Shown: one piece after another, positions 35,859 to 46,365 of the stretch
Numbering within the stretch: the stretch's first letter is position 1
Layout: each line of letters begins with the position of its first letter
Assembly: GCA_022592435.1 (NCBI GenBank)
Contig: JABYQS010000040.1
Span: 124,001 to 188,000, forward strand
From: Cerioporus squamosus
Taxonomy: Eukaryota > Basidiomycota > Agaricomycetes > Polyporales > Polyporaceae
Direction of reading: 5' to 3'
DNA length: 64,000 nt
Made by a program: the position numbers and the translations under genes
The notes under the pieces: model-generated
The model's input: the letters and a program-made list of their open reading frames with translations, nothing else
What the model was told of the DNA's origin: nothing
Database searches by the model: none

Positions 35859-36631
35859 TCAGCTATTCACGTAGCAGATGAGAGGTCGTTCGAAACAATT
35901 GGCGATATGGCGGCCGCGGACATCGGTAGCAGCCGAATTACGGTCCACGAGATCGTCCCTTCTCGTACCTGCCGCAAGTCGGACGGGGGCCGCCGGCTGA
36001 GCGTGTCGAAAAACTTGGCGTCCCGTTGACAACGTATGCTCGCCAAGGTCTACGAGATTCGGGAACATCCTGAGTAGACCGTACTAGGCGAGGCGTGCAA
36101 CTTCCGGAAGCATGAGATCTCCACGGTAGCCGTGGGGGCGCGAACGCAATCCCCGCAAGCACTGTCTGGAGGACTTGATGACGAACCCCTCCAGACTCCA
36201 CACCACGGAGCTCGGTGATCTCGGCGTTAGAGATAGCGGTGTCTGCGCGAGTCCGATGAGAGCAGTGAGAGAGGCGCTAAGCGCATGCCCAGTCCAAGTC
36301 GTGGTTGCGATCAGTTGCGACCCTTCGGTCCAAGCCAGAGCTGAAGAAGGGGAGTGTGGCGAGGCCATACGGCCAATAATTGAGCGACTTCTGCATCCGA
36401 GATTGCGATGGCGGCCGCACGAGCTCGAAATGCCAACTCCTCGAGGAACGGCAGCTTGCAGAGCGCATGTCCGAAAAAGCGTACAACACGGGCTTCGCTC
36501 CGCGATATGGTCTCCATGAGATGGACCTTGCGAGGACGGAGGTGTGATTGGGAGTATATGGAGGAGAGTGGACGGCGGGAACGTGTAAGTCGGCATCTTG
36601 AGGAACAAAGACACGGAAATCCGGGAGACAA
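35859..36631 (-). pseudogene. Possible decayed F-box / LRR gene
   Basis: On the minus strand, pieces in different frames read like the repeat region of Agaricomycete F-box proteins: HALCKLPFLEELAF, ISDAEVAQLLAVWPR, LALAWTEG-like, LTALIGLA, and a terminal MFPNLVDLGEHTLS. They are interrupted by frame changes and no F-box is seen. This is a weak call based on style and not on a close match. Confidence 0.3.
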
Positions 36632-36639
36632 CTAGTCAG

Positions 36640-37562
36640 AGGACATCAACAATTGACCCTTCCAATGGTCCCGAGGATGTCTTGCAGATCGCGCTTCACT
36701 GCTCCATGCTTACCTAGTTCCCACTGCACTATCACTCCATACACGTTATAGATGTCGGCTTGATGGATGGGAGGATGGACTAGGAACAGGTGTTGAAGGC
36801 CTCATAGACGATGTCCACGATGTATGTACATAACGCGGCCAGTCGACACTCTTCCGACGTGCTCTATTGGCGGTATAAGCACGTCTCGAACATAAGGTAA
36901 AAGAGCGGGACAGCAGAACTGGTACTTACCTGGCCTTGTATCAGAGCATAGATGCTCGCACAACGTCTCCACGAGACTGATAACGACTACAAGTCCGTGC
37001 TGGAGCACTGGCAGCTTCAGCGCGACGCGTTGACGATAGCCCCGATATTCGTACTCACTCCGCCTACTACCCAAAACCCGCACACGACGCGTCCCTTGAC
37101 CTCGGTTCCATTCTCAGCTCCACGTCATGTCTCGCGACCTCAGAAGGGGTTACGGGCGATACTAGCGCAGGCTTGAAGTGTCGGTAGAGGCGCGTTCGAC
37201 CTGGAAGCTGGAGCCGGAATGACCATGGATGCCGTCGCTAGCCTTCAAGCTTCAGAATGAGAGCAAGCAGAAGCAGCGTTTCTGAGATTCAGGTCCATGG
37301 TGGTGGTGGTACCGGTCGGTCCTAGCGAGTCGGGACGACAAGCAAGCCGTATTGAACTACATTAGTCCAGTCAGTAATTATCCGGGATAACATTCGTCTT
37401 ATCACGATTCAAGCTCAGATAGCCAGGCGTCTAGGTGAGTAAGTCCTGGTAATAACCGCAAAATAACCGTGCCATATGTACGAGTTCTGCGTCCGACGAC
37501 AACCTCGCACTAATATCTTCGCTGCAGAGTCCGTATCCGCGACCGGGCATGCAGCAGAATGG
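36640..37562. other. Intergenic, no gene seen
   Basis: About 920 bp. It contains a short ggtggtggtgg run near 37300. Nothing else is recognisable. Confidence 0.45.
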
Positions 37563-38132
37563 TTAATAGGCAACGAATAGTACACTCATCGTAGCGAGCA
37601 CGCTCAACAATGCTGTCACTCCTGCACCCGCTCGTAGGAGACCGCCACCCTGATGAGCCCACATGGACAGAACGCCGTTATTGGAGGACGCTCCGGGAGC
37701 GACCGCCCTCGTAGGTCGCGTACTACGAGAGCTTGCCTGGCTCCCCGGGATGCCGGTTGGGTCAGTTGAGGGTGGGGAGATAGGCAAGATGGTCCCGGAC
37801 GTCCCTAGCAGGCCCGTCGAGCTGGTCATGGGAGCGGAGGATCCAGTGATCATCGTACTGGTAATGGAATCCGTGGATGAGGGGATGATGTCCGTCGGGG
37901 TCGTAGTATCGGTGGCGGGTACGGAATCGGTGTCCGTAAGTATGGCGGTATCCGTGTTGGCGATTACAGAGTCGGTGTCGGTAGGTAGGACGGTGTCTGT
38001 TCAGAAGGCTATGTTGTTAGCTGTCGTCACCGAGCTCCTGGAGGCTCACCAGTGACATCCGTGCTCGAGTCTTGCGCGATCACCCACCCACGAGAAGGAC
38101 AGCGAAGAGAGTAACGCAGCTGAAGAGCGCAT
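37563..38132 (-). pseudogene. Ser/Thr-rich GPI-anchored protein gene with damaged 5' end
   Basis: The distal exon encodes repeats of the type TDTDSV/NTDTA, then a Ser/Thr/Pro-rich stretch and a C-terminal hydrophobic GPI signal (GVTALLSVLATMSVLFVAY). A 5' exon joined by an intron ending near 38003 would supply VIAQDSSTDVT. The hydrophobic signal peptide needed before it lies in another frame from both ATG 38132 and that segment. Either a small indel has broken the secretion signal, or the true start lies elsewhere. It has the same design as the gene at 9429-10011. Confidence 0.5.
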
Positions 38133-39177
38133 ACTGATGTGCGAGTGGATGGGAACTAGATCCCGGGAGAGTACGAGAAAGCAGACTTCAGGCTCGAGGC
38201 AGCCCGATTATATGGGAAGCCTCAGCTCGAGGAGCGTACCGCCATGGAAAGCGCAGTGCCCTCCGACCGCAGAGCGGGCGTTGAGGGCTTGAGATAGCAT
38301 AGCGAGCGGCGCGCGTTATAGCCCATCGACGCCATAGGGGGAGAGTAGCGCTTGAAACAGTAACGCATTAGTCCCGTAGTCAGCAAGAAGGCCGTGTCGC
38401 TGTGCGGGTTGGTGCTTACCTAGTCTAGGTTGCGAGGGTGAGCGCGAGAGTAGACACAACTATAACGGCATGTCATATGCGGTCGCTTGAGTGAACCTTG
38501 AAGACGTTGTCGAAGAGTTAGCATCGGCTCGTGAGTTGAACTCTGGTAGTGTGCTCAGCTTTATACCCACCACGGTCTGGTCGAGTAGAGGCGAGCATAG
38601 AGGCTATGTGTCAGTGGACCCGTCCGAGTTCGCCGGGTATAGGAGGCTCTCGACGGCAAGGTACAGGGAGGCGGAACATGAGCAGCGCCACTCTTGAGCT
38701 GTCGACGGGCGACTCGGGCTACTAAGTGGTTGCGAAGAGGTGAAGATGCTTGGCCAAGAAGAGACGCGGATTAGACTAAAGCTTAGATCTAGACACCTCG
38801 CCTGATCAAGTATGAAACTAGAAGGGACTTATGCGACGTTAGCTGTCCCACCGGGGTAACACCGCGATGTCTGGAGTGCTGGCCCGAGTCGTTTCAGGAC
38901 GATGCCTTCGTACAGGACGCACCTCTGCGGCCAGCCGATTGGCTTGCACATCCCCAACAGTCGCTTCTTCGCCGCCGAAGAACGTTGGGTCATGGCTTCT
39001 TCGCAGCGTGGCTGGCGGAGGGTCCGGGGGCAGTGCTTGTCAACAGGACCGAGCGAGCTTGAATGCCGTCAACACAGCGAGGACAGACAGTCGACAAGGC
39101 CCAAGTCGTAAGGAGTTCACTCTAGCTAGAGCTCAGAGCGGGTGGGTAAGTTCAAGCAGTGGGTTTCTTTCGCCAAT
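38133..39177. other. Intergenic, left of the inverted duplication
   Basis: About 1 kb without a supported gene. Its right end is the outer breakpoint of the left duplication arm. Confidence 0.5.
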
Positions 39178-42100
39178 GTGATGGTCTCCTGCTGTAGGCA
39201 ATCTAAAAGGAAGAAATCAACTTCTTTACTTTCCTGCATTTGCACATGTATTCTGCGCTGCAAGTGAGGCTACAGATGGAGGAGGACAATTGGGGAGGGT
39301 GGACTCGGACTTGGACTCGGATTCGACAGCGGTAAGGACGCTCGACCTAGCGCGGCTATCTAATCTGATAGTGAGGATAAGTAACTTTAACTTACATGAG
39401 TACCTAGCGCTAACGTCATGATAGTAACGATGCATTATCGATCAATACTCGGTGTTGATCAACTCGTTAACTAGGCCGTACATATGCATCCTGTTCTCTA
39501 CCACCATCTCACGTCGTTGGGCTTGAACTAAGACCAGGTTGTCGGGCATGCGAATACATGTCTCACGTCCCGCCACGTTCGCAACTCTCACTCCCAGTGC
39601 TGGATACTCCCGCAAGTCAGGCTCGATCATCGGGATCGCTTCCACCTTGACCGGAAGTTCGAACTTCGCGATACGTATTGCGAACGTGCTGCTGTAATCG
39701 CGACACACACCACGGCTGCCATGTTTATATGTGCGACGCATGATGTAGCTATCCGCCTAAATGGTTCTGTCGCCTTCCTATTGACCGTTTCCCATCGCAG
39801 ACACAGTCGAACAACGTCCGAGGGTAGGATACCGAGGACCTTGGGACGCCGGAAGTACAGTACCAAGCCTCTGTTTCGCCATACTCACCGACATTGGCTA
39901 AGAGGCCTCCATTTAATGATCACGACTGTCAGCCGACTGCGTGGACTCTCATGCTGTCGCACCACGTAGGTCTTCGTCTCTACAACAAGCACCGCCGTTC
40001 TCAGCAGCCTCCTCGTTATCTGGCACGCAGGACATCCTCCATAAAGACGGGAGGTTCGCTCGACTCGTAGTCAGATCCCACTCACCCCGCCATGTCTACT
40101 TTCTCTACTCTACGCGCCCTCCATGCCGTCATTGGTGAAGCCATCACCGAGATGGAGAAGGTCTACACAGCCGAGTCGTTGGATTTCCCATCCCTGGATG
40201 CTCCATACTACACTAGCCTCAAGCATGCTCCAGAGGTCGACAGGGCTGAAGAGCTAAGAGTCGATCACACCGTGTTCGCCGCGGCGAACCGCATCGTCTC
40301 CGCTGCGGGACAGCTCTCTGCTACCGTCAACAAGCCTTGGTTTTCCCTGATCGAAGGTATCAACTCGGTACGTTTGTGTCTGGCGGTCTTGGCGGTCCTA
40401 TATAATGTCGGAGCTCATTCTCCGATGAGCTAGACGAACGTTGTCGCTTGCCTACAATTTCTTGAAGCCAGCAACACGGTCGAGATCCTCCGTGAGGCAG
40501 GGCCAGGTGGGCTGCACGTCAAGGAGATCGCGCAAAAGATCACTGCGCTGCGCAGCTGGAAGACCGAAGGGCCGCCCGTCGAGCTTGATCCGTCGAAGCT
40601 CAGTATGTACCTGCGGTTCGCTTCGCTTTTGTACAAGTCGATCTCTAACCCCATATCAGGTCATGTACTTCGCATGCTCGCGACTTCCACTGGCTTCGCG
40701 AAGTCACCCCGGACGTCTTCACAAACAATCGCTTGTCTTCGTACATTGACTCGGGCAAGTCGTTCGAGCAACTCAAGAACTCGTGAGTTCTCTTCGCCTG
40801 TCCCCGCACCATCTCCTCATCAAGCCTCGAATAGCCCGGGAACCAAGTATGACGAGTCCGATGGCGTTGCTGCATACTGCGCTACCGCGTGAGTACCTCG
40901 ACTGCTCTTTGACATTCTCCCGTACTAAGCTATGTTTGCCTTATAGTGGCGACGAGGTCTTCAAACTCATGACCAACCTGACCGACTGGCTCCTGAACGA
41001 CGGCGGTTCCAAGACCGACTCCGCGTTCAACTTCACGTTTAAGACCCCCCTCAAGTACTATGAGTGGATCGAGCAACCCGGCAACGAGCACAGGCTTGTG
41101 CGCTTCGGTCATGCTATGCATGGGACGAAGCAATTCGAGATCGCTGAGAACATTATACACGGTGGGTTTTCCATTTGATGCTTCGTCGCAGGCCGGACGG
41201 ATGCAGTTCGCCAGCGTTTAGGGTCGCAAGCGTTCAGACACATTGACTTATCACGCGAACTTCGCAGGGTTCCCATGGGAAGAGCTCCCGAAAGACTCGG
41301 TTGTCGTCGATATCGGAGGAGGTATTGGGACTATTACGCTCCTCCTCGCGGAGGCGTACCCGCACCTGCGCTTTGTCGTTGAGGACCGCGCGCCGGTCGT
41401 TGCATTCGGGCGTCAGGTCAGTCATCCGCCTCAGCATCGCTGACGTGCTGTTGCTAATCGGTCTCGTCCCCCGCTACCCCTACCACGGCTGTGTCCACCT
41501 CCGTGTGAACCGTGCTTGCCTTATCCTGCGCACACCGCCTATGCTCCGACTTGACATTGACCGTCACTGTCATTGTCCATAGGCCTGGGGAGAGAAGTAC
41601 GCCGAGATCTTCGATTCGGGTCGTGTGTCTTACCACGCCCACGACTTCTTCGAGCCGCAGCGCCCCTTCGACGTCCCCGGCGTCGGCACCGTCGTCCACC
41701 CCGACGTGATGTTCATCCGCGCGATCGCCCACAACTGGCCCGACAGTCTCGTCCTCGAGTACGTACCGCCTTGCATTCTTGCGCGCGCACGACTAACCTC
41801 TCCTCCGGCACCTCAGGTTGTTGAAGACGCTCCGCGCCGCAGCAGGTCCAAACACGAAGCTCCTCTGGATCGACAACATGCTCGCTTACGCGTGCGTCGA
41901 CAACAAGAGCGGCAAGGAAGGGTCGGAGGCTCTTGGCGCAGTGCAGTCGCTCGTCCCCGAGGGTTCTCCCCTCCTCCCCAACCTCGGCCGTGGCAGCGCC
42001 AACGGGTATATCCTCGACATCCAGGTGCGTGCACGTCTTCCCTTGTTTGTTTCGTCGTCCGCTGGCTGCTTCTCGGCGGGCGAGCCCGCTGATCCTATGA

Positions 42101-42438
42101 TGCTGATGCGGCTTCCAGATGCTCGGAAGGTTCAACGCGAAGGAACGCACGTACCGCGAGTATGAGGCTCTCACGAATGCGTCTGGGTGGAAGATCACGC
42201 GCGTGAAGCGTGCAGTCGGCTCCCTGTGGGCTTACACGACCGCTGTTCCAGTCTAGATTGAGGCAGTCGACGGCGACAGTGCGGCCTACACGTCCAATGG
42301 CTTCGTGGGTGCCCATCCTCAACAAGTCGCAACGCTAATGTTCTCCGGGTTTGAGACGTCTTGATGCCAAATATGATATCTAGACAGAGTTGTAGACGAC
42401 GCCGATGACCGTGCGCAATTCTCATCGTTTTCCTTGCC
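39178..42438 (+). repeat. Left arm of large inverted duplication
   Basis: About 3.26 kb that recurs in reverse orientation at 53586-56822. It includes roughly 900 bp upstream of OMT3, the whole OMT3 gene with its introns, and about 180 bp downstream. Introns as well as exons match almost base for base (for example the first OMT intron is the same). The inner edge falls after ccttgcc at 42438. The outer edge is about 39178, where tgatgg-tctcctgctgtagg begins to match. Confidence 0.95.
40092..42256 (+). pseudogene. O-methyltransferase OMT3, one-base frameshift in exon 3
   Basis: Near-identical twin of OMT4 with the same start (MSTFSTLRALHAVIGEAI) and end (LWAYTTAVPV), and the same intron positions. 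The cofactor loop VVVDIGGGIGTITLLLAEA is near 41300 and the catalytic-base region AIAHNWPD near 41740. In exon 3 OMT4 has gcgaccttccactgg (A-T-F-H-W), while here one C is missing (gcgacttccactgg, about 40682-40685). The downstream protein is thrown out of frame until the next intron. All other exons are open. It is either a young null allele or a sequencing error. If restored by error correction it would be a normal class-2 O-methyltransferase. Confidence 0.85.
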
Positions 42439-42949
42439 ACCATGTGTCAGGTGATCTTGTGAAGATTACACGGTCCCTCAAGCAGGCACGGAAGTTACAT
42501 ACAAGAGAAGCTCCCTGGAAGCCCTTTGACTCCGCAGAAGAAGGATCGGCCGCCACCATCGGCGTCCGGTCACGATTTCGTATGATTTTAACAGGCACGA
42601 TATCTACAAGCGAAGCTGCTGGGAGGCCCTTTGACTCCGCAGAAGAGGATCGGCCGCCACCGGCGACCGGCTGGGCAGTCATCGCGCTCAAGTGACCCGT
42701 CGAAGGCAGCATCGCGTTGAGTGCATTCGGCGTCCGTCACCGCCCGACTGCTTGTTCTGGCACTCAGGTTAGGTCACAGTGCCATGAGAATGCCCTCGCC
42801 TCGCAGCAGGATGACATTTCTCTTACGCGTACTCGTCTGCGTCATCTAGAACAGCTGAGAAGGTGAGTGCTCGGCTACTCCGTTATAAGTCGCTGGCTGA
42901 AGCCGAGGCGAGATTGTTGAACCCCACGTACCCAGTGTTGCCTTCCGCC
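42257..42949. other. Intergenic OMT3 / FMO-A
   Basis: About 690 bp. It contains the inner edge of the duplication arm (42438) and the direct repeat at 42482-42661. Beyond these I see nothing. Confidence 0.5.
42482..42661. repeat. Imperfect direct repeat of about 70 bp, two copies
   Basis: Copies at about 42482-42557 and 42591-42661. Both begin aggcacg and end ccctttgactccgcagaag followed by gatcggccgccacc, with small indels between. They lie between OMT3 and FMO-A and just outside the duplication arm. Confidence 0.9.
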
Positions 42950-45605
42950 ATGGGTATCAGACAAGCCCGACCTGAGTCCGAGCCAACTCCCGCTGCGCCC
43001 ACTCCGACCAAGATCAAGCTCGGGGACTTCTCGATTGACGAGTACAGACCTATCAAGGTCATTGTCATCGGAGCAGGGTTCAGCGGTATACTGTCCGCTA
43101 TCAGGTATGTTGTTCAGCACGTCTCATCTGTGCTGCAGGTCTCATCAGTACTGTCTAGGTTTCCGCAGAAGATCCCAAACGTCGACTTGACGATATACGA
43201 GAAGAACTCTGGGGTGGGCGGGACATGGCACAGCAACCGCTATCCGTGAGTATGCCAGTGTCCGCATGATGGAATTCCTTTGCTCACTGCTTCATGCTTC
43301 CGCCTCAACAGCGGAATCGCGTGCGACATCCCAGCTCATTGCGTATGTCCTCCTATTCTCCTTGTCCTTATCGTGTCTGACAGCTGCCATAGTACCAGTT
43401 CTCGTTCGAGGACAAGGCATACCCGCTCATATCTCTAGATGTCCTTCTCTGACTCGTCTCCCTCTAGCGCGACTGGTCTGCCTTCTACGCCCCGGGTCAC
43501 GAGATCCGACAGCATCTTCAGGACGTCGTGGACAAGTACAAGCTCATGCGCTACATCAAGCTCAGACATGAAGTCGTTCACGCGCGATTACGACGAGGCT
43601 GCCTGCAAGTGGCACGTCCGCGTCCGCATGGCCCAAGGGGGACAGTGAGACCGAGTTCGAGGAGTTCGAAGATGTCGCCGACGTTTTCGTGACAGCCTTC
43701 GGAGTTCTCAGCCGGTGGAACTGGCCGGATATCGCGGGCATGAAGGACTTCAAGGGCGAGCTGTACCACACGGCACAGTTCGACCCGGAGGGTGGGAGTT
43801 GGGACCAGGTCGCCGAGAGCTGGAAGGACAAGAGGGTTGGTGTCATCGGGTCGGTGAGTTCGTTCGTGCTCTTCTCTAGGTGTACCTCTCGTCTGACCTC
43901 ACAACAGGGATCAAGCGCTATTCAGACTGTGGCTGCGGTGCATCCGAAGGTGGCGAAGCTCGTTAACTACGTGCGGGGCCAGACGTGGATCGCGGTTCCT
44001 TTCGCGGGAGACACGTTTTCTGAGCTCCTGGAGCGGAAGACGATCCCTCAGGATGGTGAATGTGAGTGTTAGCGTTCGTCTCTGTAGCTGGGTCTCACAG
44101 CAGGGAGTGCAGTCGTGTTCTCTCCTGAGGAGCTCGACCGGTTCAAGACCGATCCGGAGTACTTCCGGCGTTTCAGACGCACCATGGAAAGCCTCGTGAA
44201 CGTGAGTAGTGTGGATCCCAGTCCTAGCTACAGTTCCGTCGCCTTACAGTTGCCATTCATAGTCTATGAACTCTTACACACTCCGAGGGAGCAAATTGTC
44301 GATCGAGTTGCAGGAAGAGTTCGACAGAAGATGGAAACGCAACTTGCGAAGAAACCGTGGATCGCCGAGAAACGTTCGTATCTCTATAGCTTCTCCTCAT
44401 GAACGACCTTGCTTATACAGTTCTGAGCGCACAGTGATCCCCGCCTTCCCTGTGTCGTGCAGACGGCTGACTCCGGGCCCGGATATCTGGAGGCCTTGTG
44501 CGCTGATAACGTCAGTTTCCTCGTCCTTGCGATCCTCCTTTTGGCTGTCGCTGACGCAGAGCGTGGGTAGACTGACTTCGTGACTAGTCCCATCAAGCGA
44601 TTCACGGAGTCCGGGATTGAGACAGAGGACGGACAACGTCAGGAGCTAGACATCATCCTCTGTGCGACAGGTACGTCGCTATGAGGCTTCCGGCTGGACG
44701 GCTCTAACGCGCTACATTCAGGATACGACGTGTCCTGGCAGCTTCCGTTCGATATCATTGGACGCAACGGTGTGGTGCTCAACGAGAAGTGGAAGCCATA
44801 CCCGAGTTCCTATCTATCGATGTGCGTCGACGAGTTCCCCAACATGTTCATGGTGCTGGGTCCGAACTCCGTCATCGGCGCTGGAACTCTCCTGCCCATT
44901 ATCGAGTTCTCCGTCAATTATGCCGTGCAAGCGACTGCGAAGATGCAGCGTGAACGTCTGAAGAGCATGGAAGTCAAGGTGGACGCCGTGCGAGACTTCG
45001 ACCAGTACATCGAGGTGAGCCCACCGCGCTCGTTCTACATCCTTGAGAGAGTTGCTGAACTCTCGTCAGAGCTACTTCCCTCTGGTAAGTTGTTGACCGC
45101 GGCATCGCGCAATAGTGTCTGACTGCCTCCCGCTTCAAGACCGTTTTCAGCGACAAGTGTCGTTCTTGGTACAAATTAGGCAAGGATGAAGGGCGTATAG
45201 TCGGTTTGTGGCCAGGTACGCGCATTCACGACCTCCCTGTGCGCGACCCCTGACAACAGTTCGCAATACAGGATCCAACTTGCATGCTCTGAAGGCTCTT
45301 CAGTATCCGCGGTGGGAGGACTATGATACGCTCGATTAGACGACATCCCGAACAGGCTCTACTGGCTGGGAGACGGTCAGACTTCGAACGAGAAGACACC
45401 GACAGGAGATAGTACGTCGTCAGATGTCGCTGCGGTGCATATGAAACTAACATGCCAATCCGCCAGGGGCGTGGTACCTGAGCGAGGAGTACGTGGACAG
45501 ACCTCCAGGTCAGTGATTGAATACCGCGCTTACGACTAGTGAGTATATGGCGTATTGATATCATCGTTTACTAGTGCCGCAGGAATGAAACTCTACCTGA
45601 ATTGA
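42950..45605 (+). pseudogene. FAD/NADPH monooxygenase FMO-A, multiply frameshifted
   Basis: Homologue of FMO-B and FMO-C. Present are the FAD site VIGAGFSG, the Baeyer-Villiger-type motif GGTWHSNRYPGIACD, FKGELYHTAQF, and the NADPH site IGS|GSSAI split by an intron. Frameshifts relative to the intact copies occur near 43585, 43630, 44328, 44480 and 45337. The donor after SFEDK (43415) is GC where FMO-B has GT. Introns are otherwise positioned as in FMO-B, and the last exon ends GMKLYLN, unlike the VASD/VPTD ends of the other two. The number of lesions makes sequencing error an unlikely explanation; this is a decayed gene. Confidence 0.9.
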
Positions 45606-46365
45606 CCTGAATCGAGATTACGGGTGTATTGTCTTGGCAACGTAACGAAGATGAGCTTCCCTTCTCCAGTCTCCCCCTGGACCGTCAGTGTAACTTGGTC
45701 CGGCGTCCGCCAATCGGTGAGTTACCGTCGAGCGTCAACACCACGCATGGGCATGCGCCTTCGGTGCACTTCGTCGGGCTGCAATCTGTCATGTGCAAAC
45801 ATTTATCCCCCGGTGACGAGCTGCGGCCCCTCGCGAGACCGGGGTAAGAACAATCCACCGCCGAGTATACACCGGATGACGTCCCAGCTTATGAGCCTCG
45901 TTCCCTCAGTTCGTCATGACTTATCACTTCCCTGTCAACTCGATAAGTGCGCTGCTGATGAGCTTTCGCACCAACACCTGAGATCGTCATCGTCCCCGCG
46001 CCCTCAAAGGCGACAATTCTAGTAGAGAATCCCAAACAATATGTGAGTGATTCTTCAAGTCTGACGTTCGCGCGAGCACGCATAGCACTGACTTGGAGCA
46101 ATCGCGATTCGCTGCAGTTAGCAAATATCACTGGCGCTGAGACGCACTGACAGATGAACCTTTGTTCCGCCACGTCGGAAATTTGGGGCCCTGATGCTTC
46201 GTACGTCGGGAGAAGGGTGGAGAAGTCGTCGCAGGTGCGCTACGAACGTCAAGAAGCTGATGACAGCAGGAGCCCGGCGCCAGTACCGCACTACGTGCAG
46301 CATTATAATCTCGCTGCAAGCTGAAGACAACGATGCACCGACATACAGCCTAGCTTCTACGGACT
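45606..46365. other. Intergenic FMO-A / FMO-B
   Basis: About 760 bp, presumed promoter of FMO-B. No gene, repeat or clear TATA box is seen. Confidence 0.45.

Noticed and set aside
39442..39866. Divergent minus-strand ORF upstream of OMT3, also present upstream of OMT4 (56289-56507)
   Set aside because: It is conserved only because the whole arm was duplicated. Differences between copies change amino acids freely and one copy gains an early stop, so there is no sign of protein-level selection.
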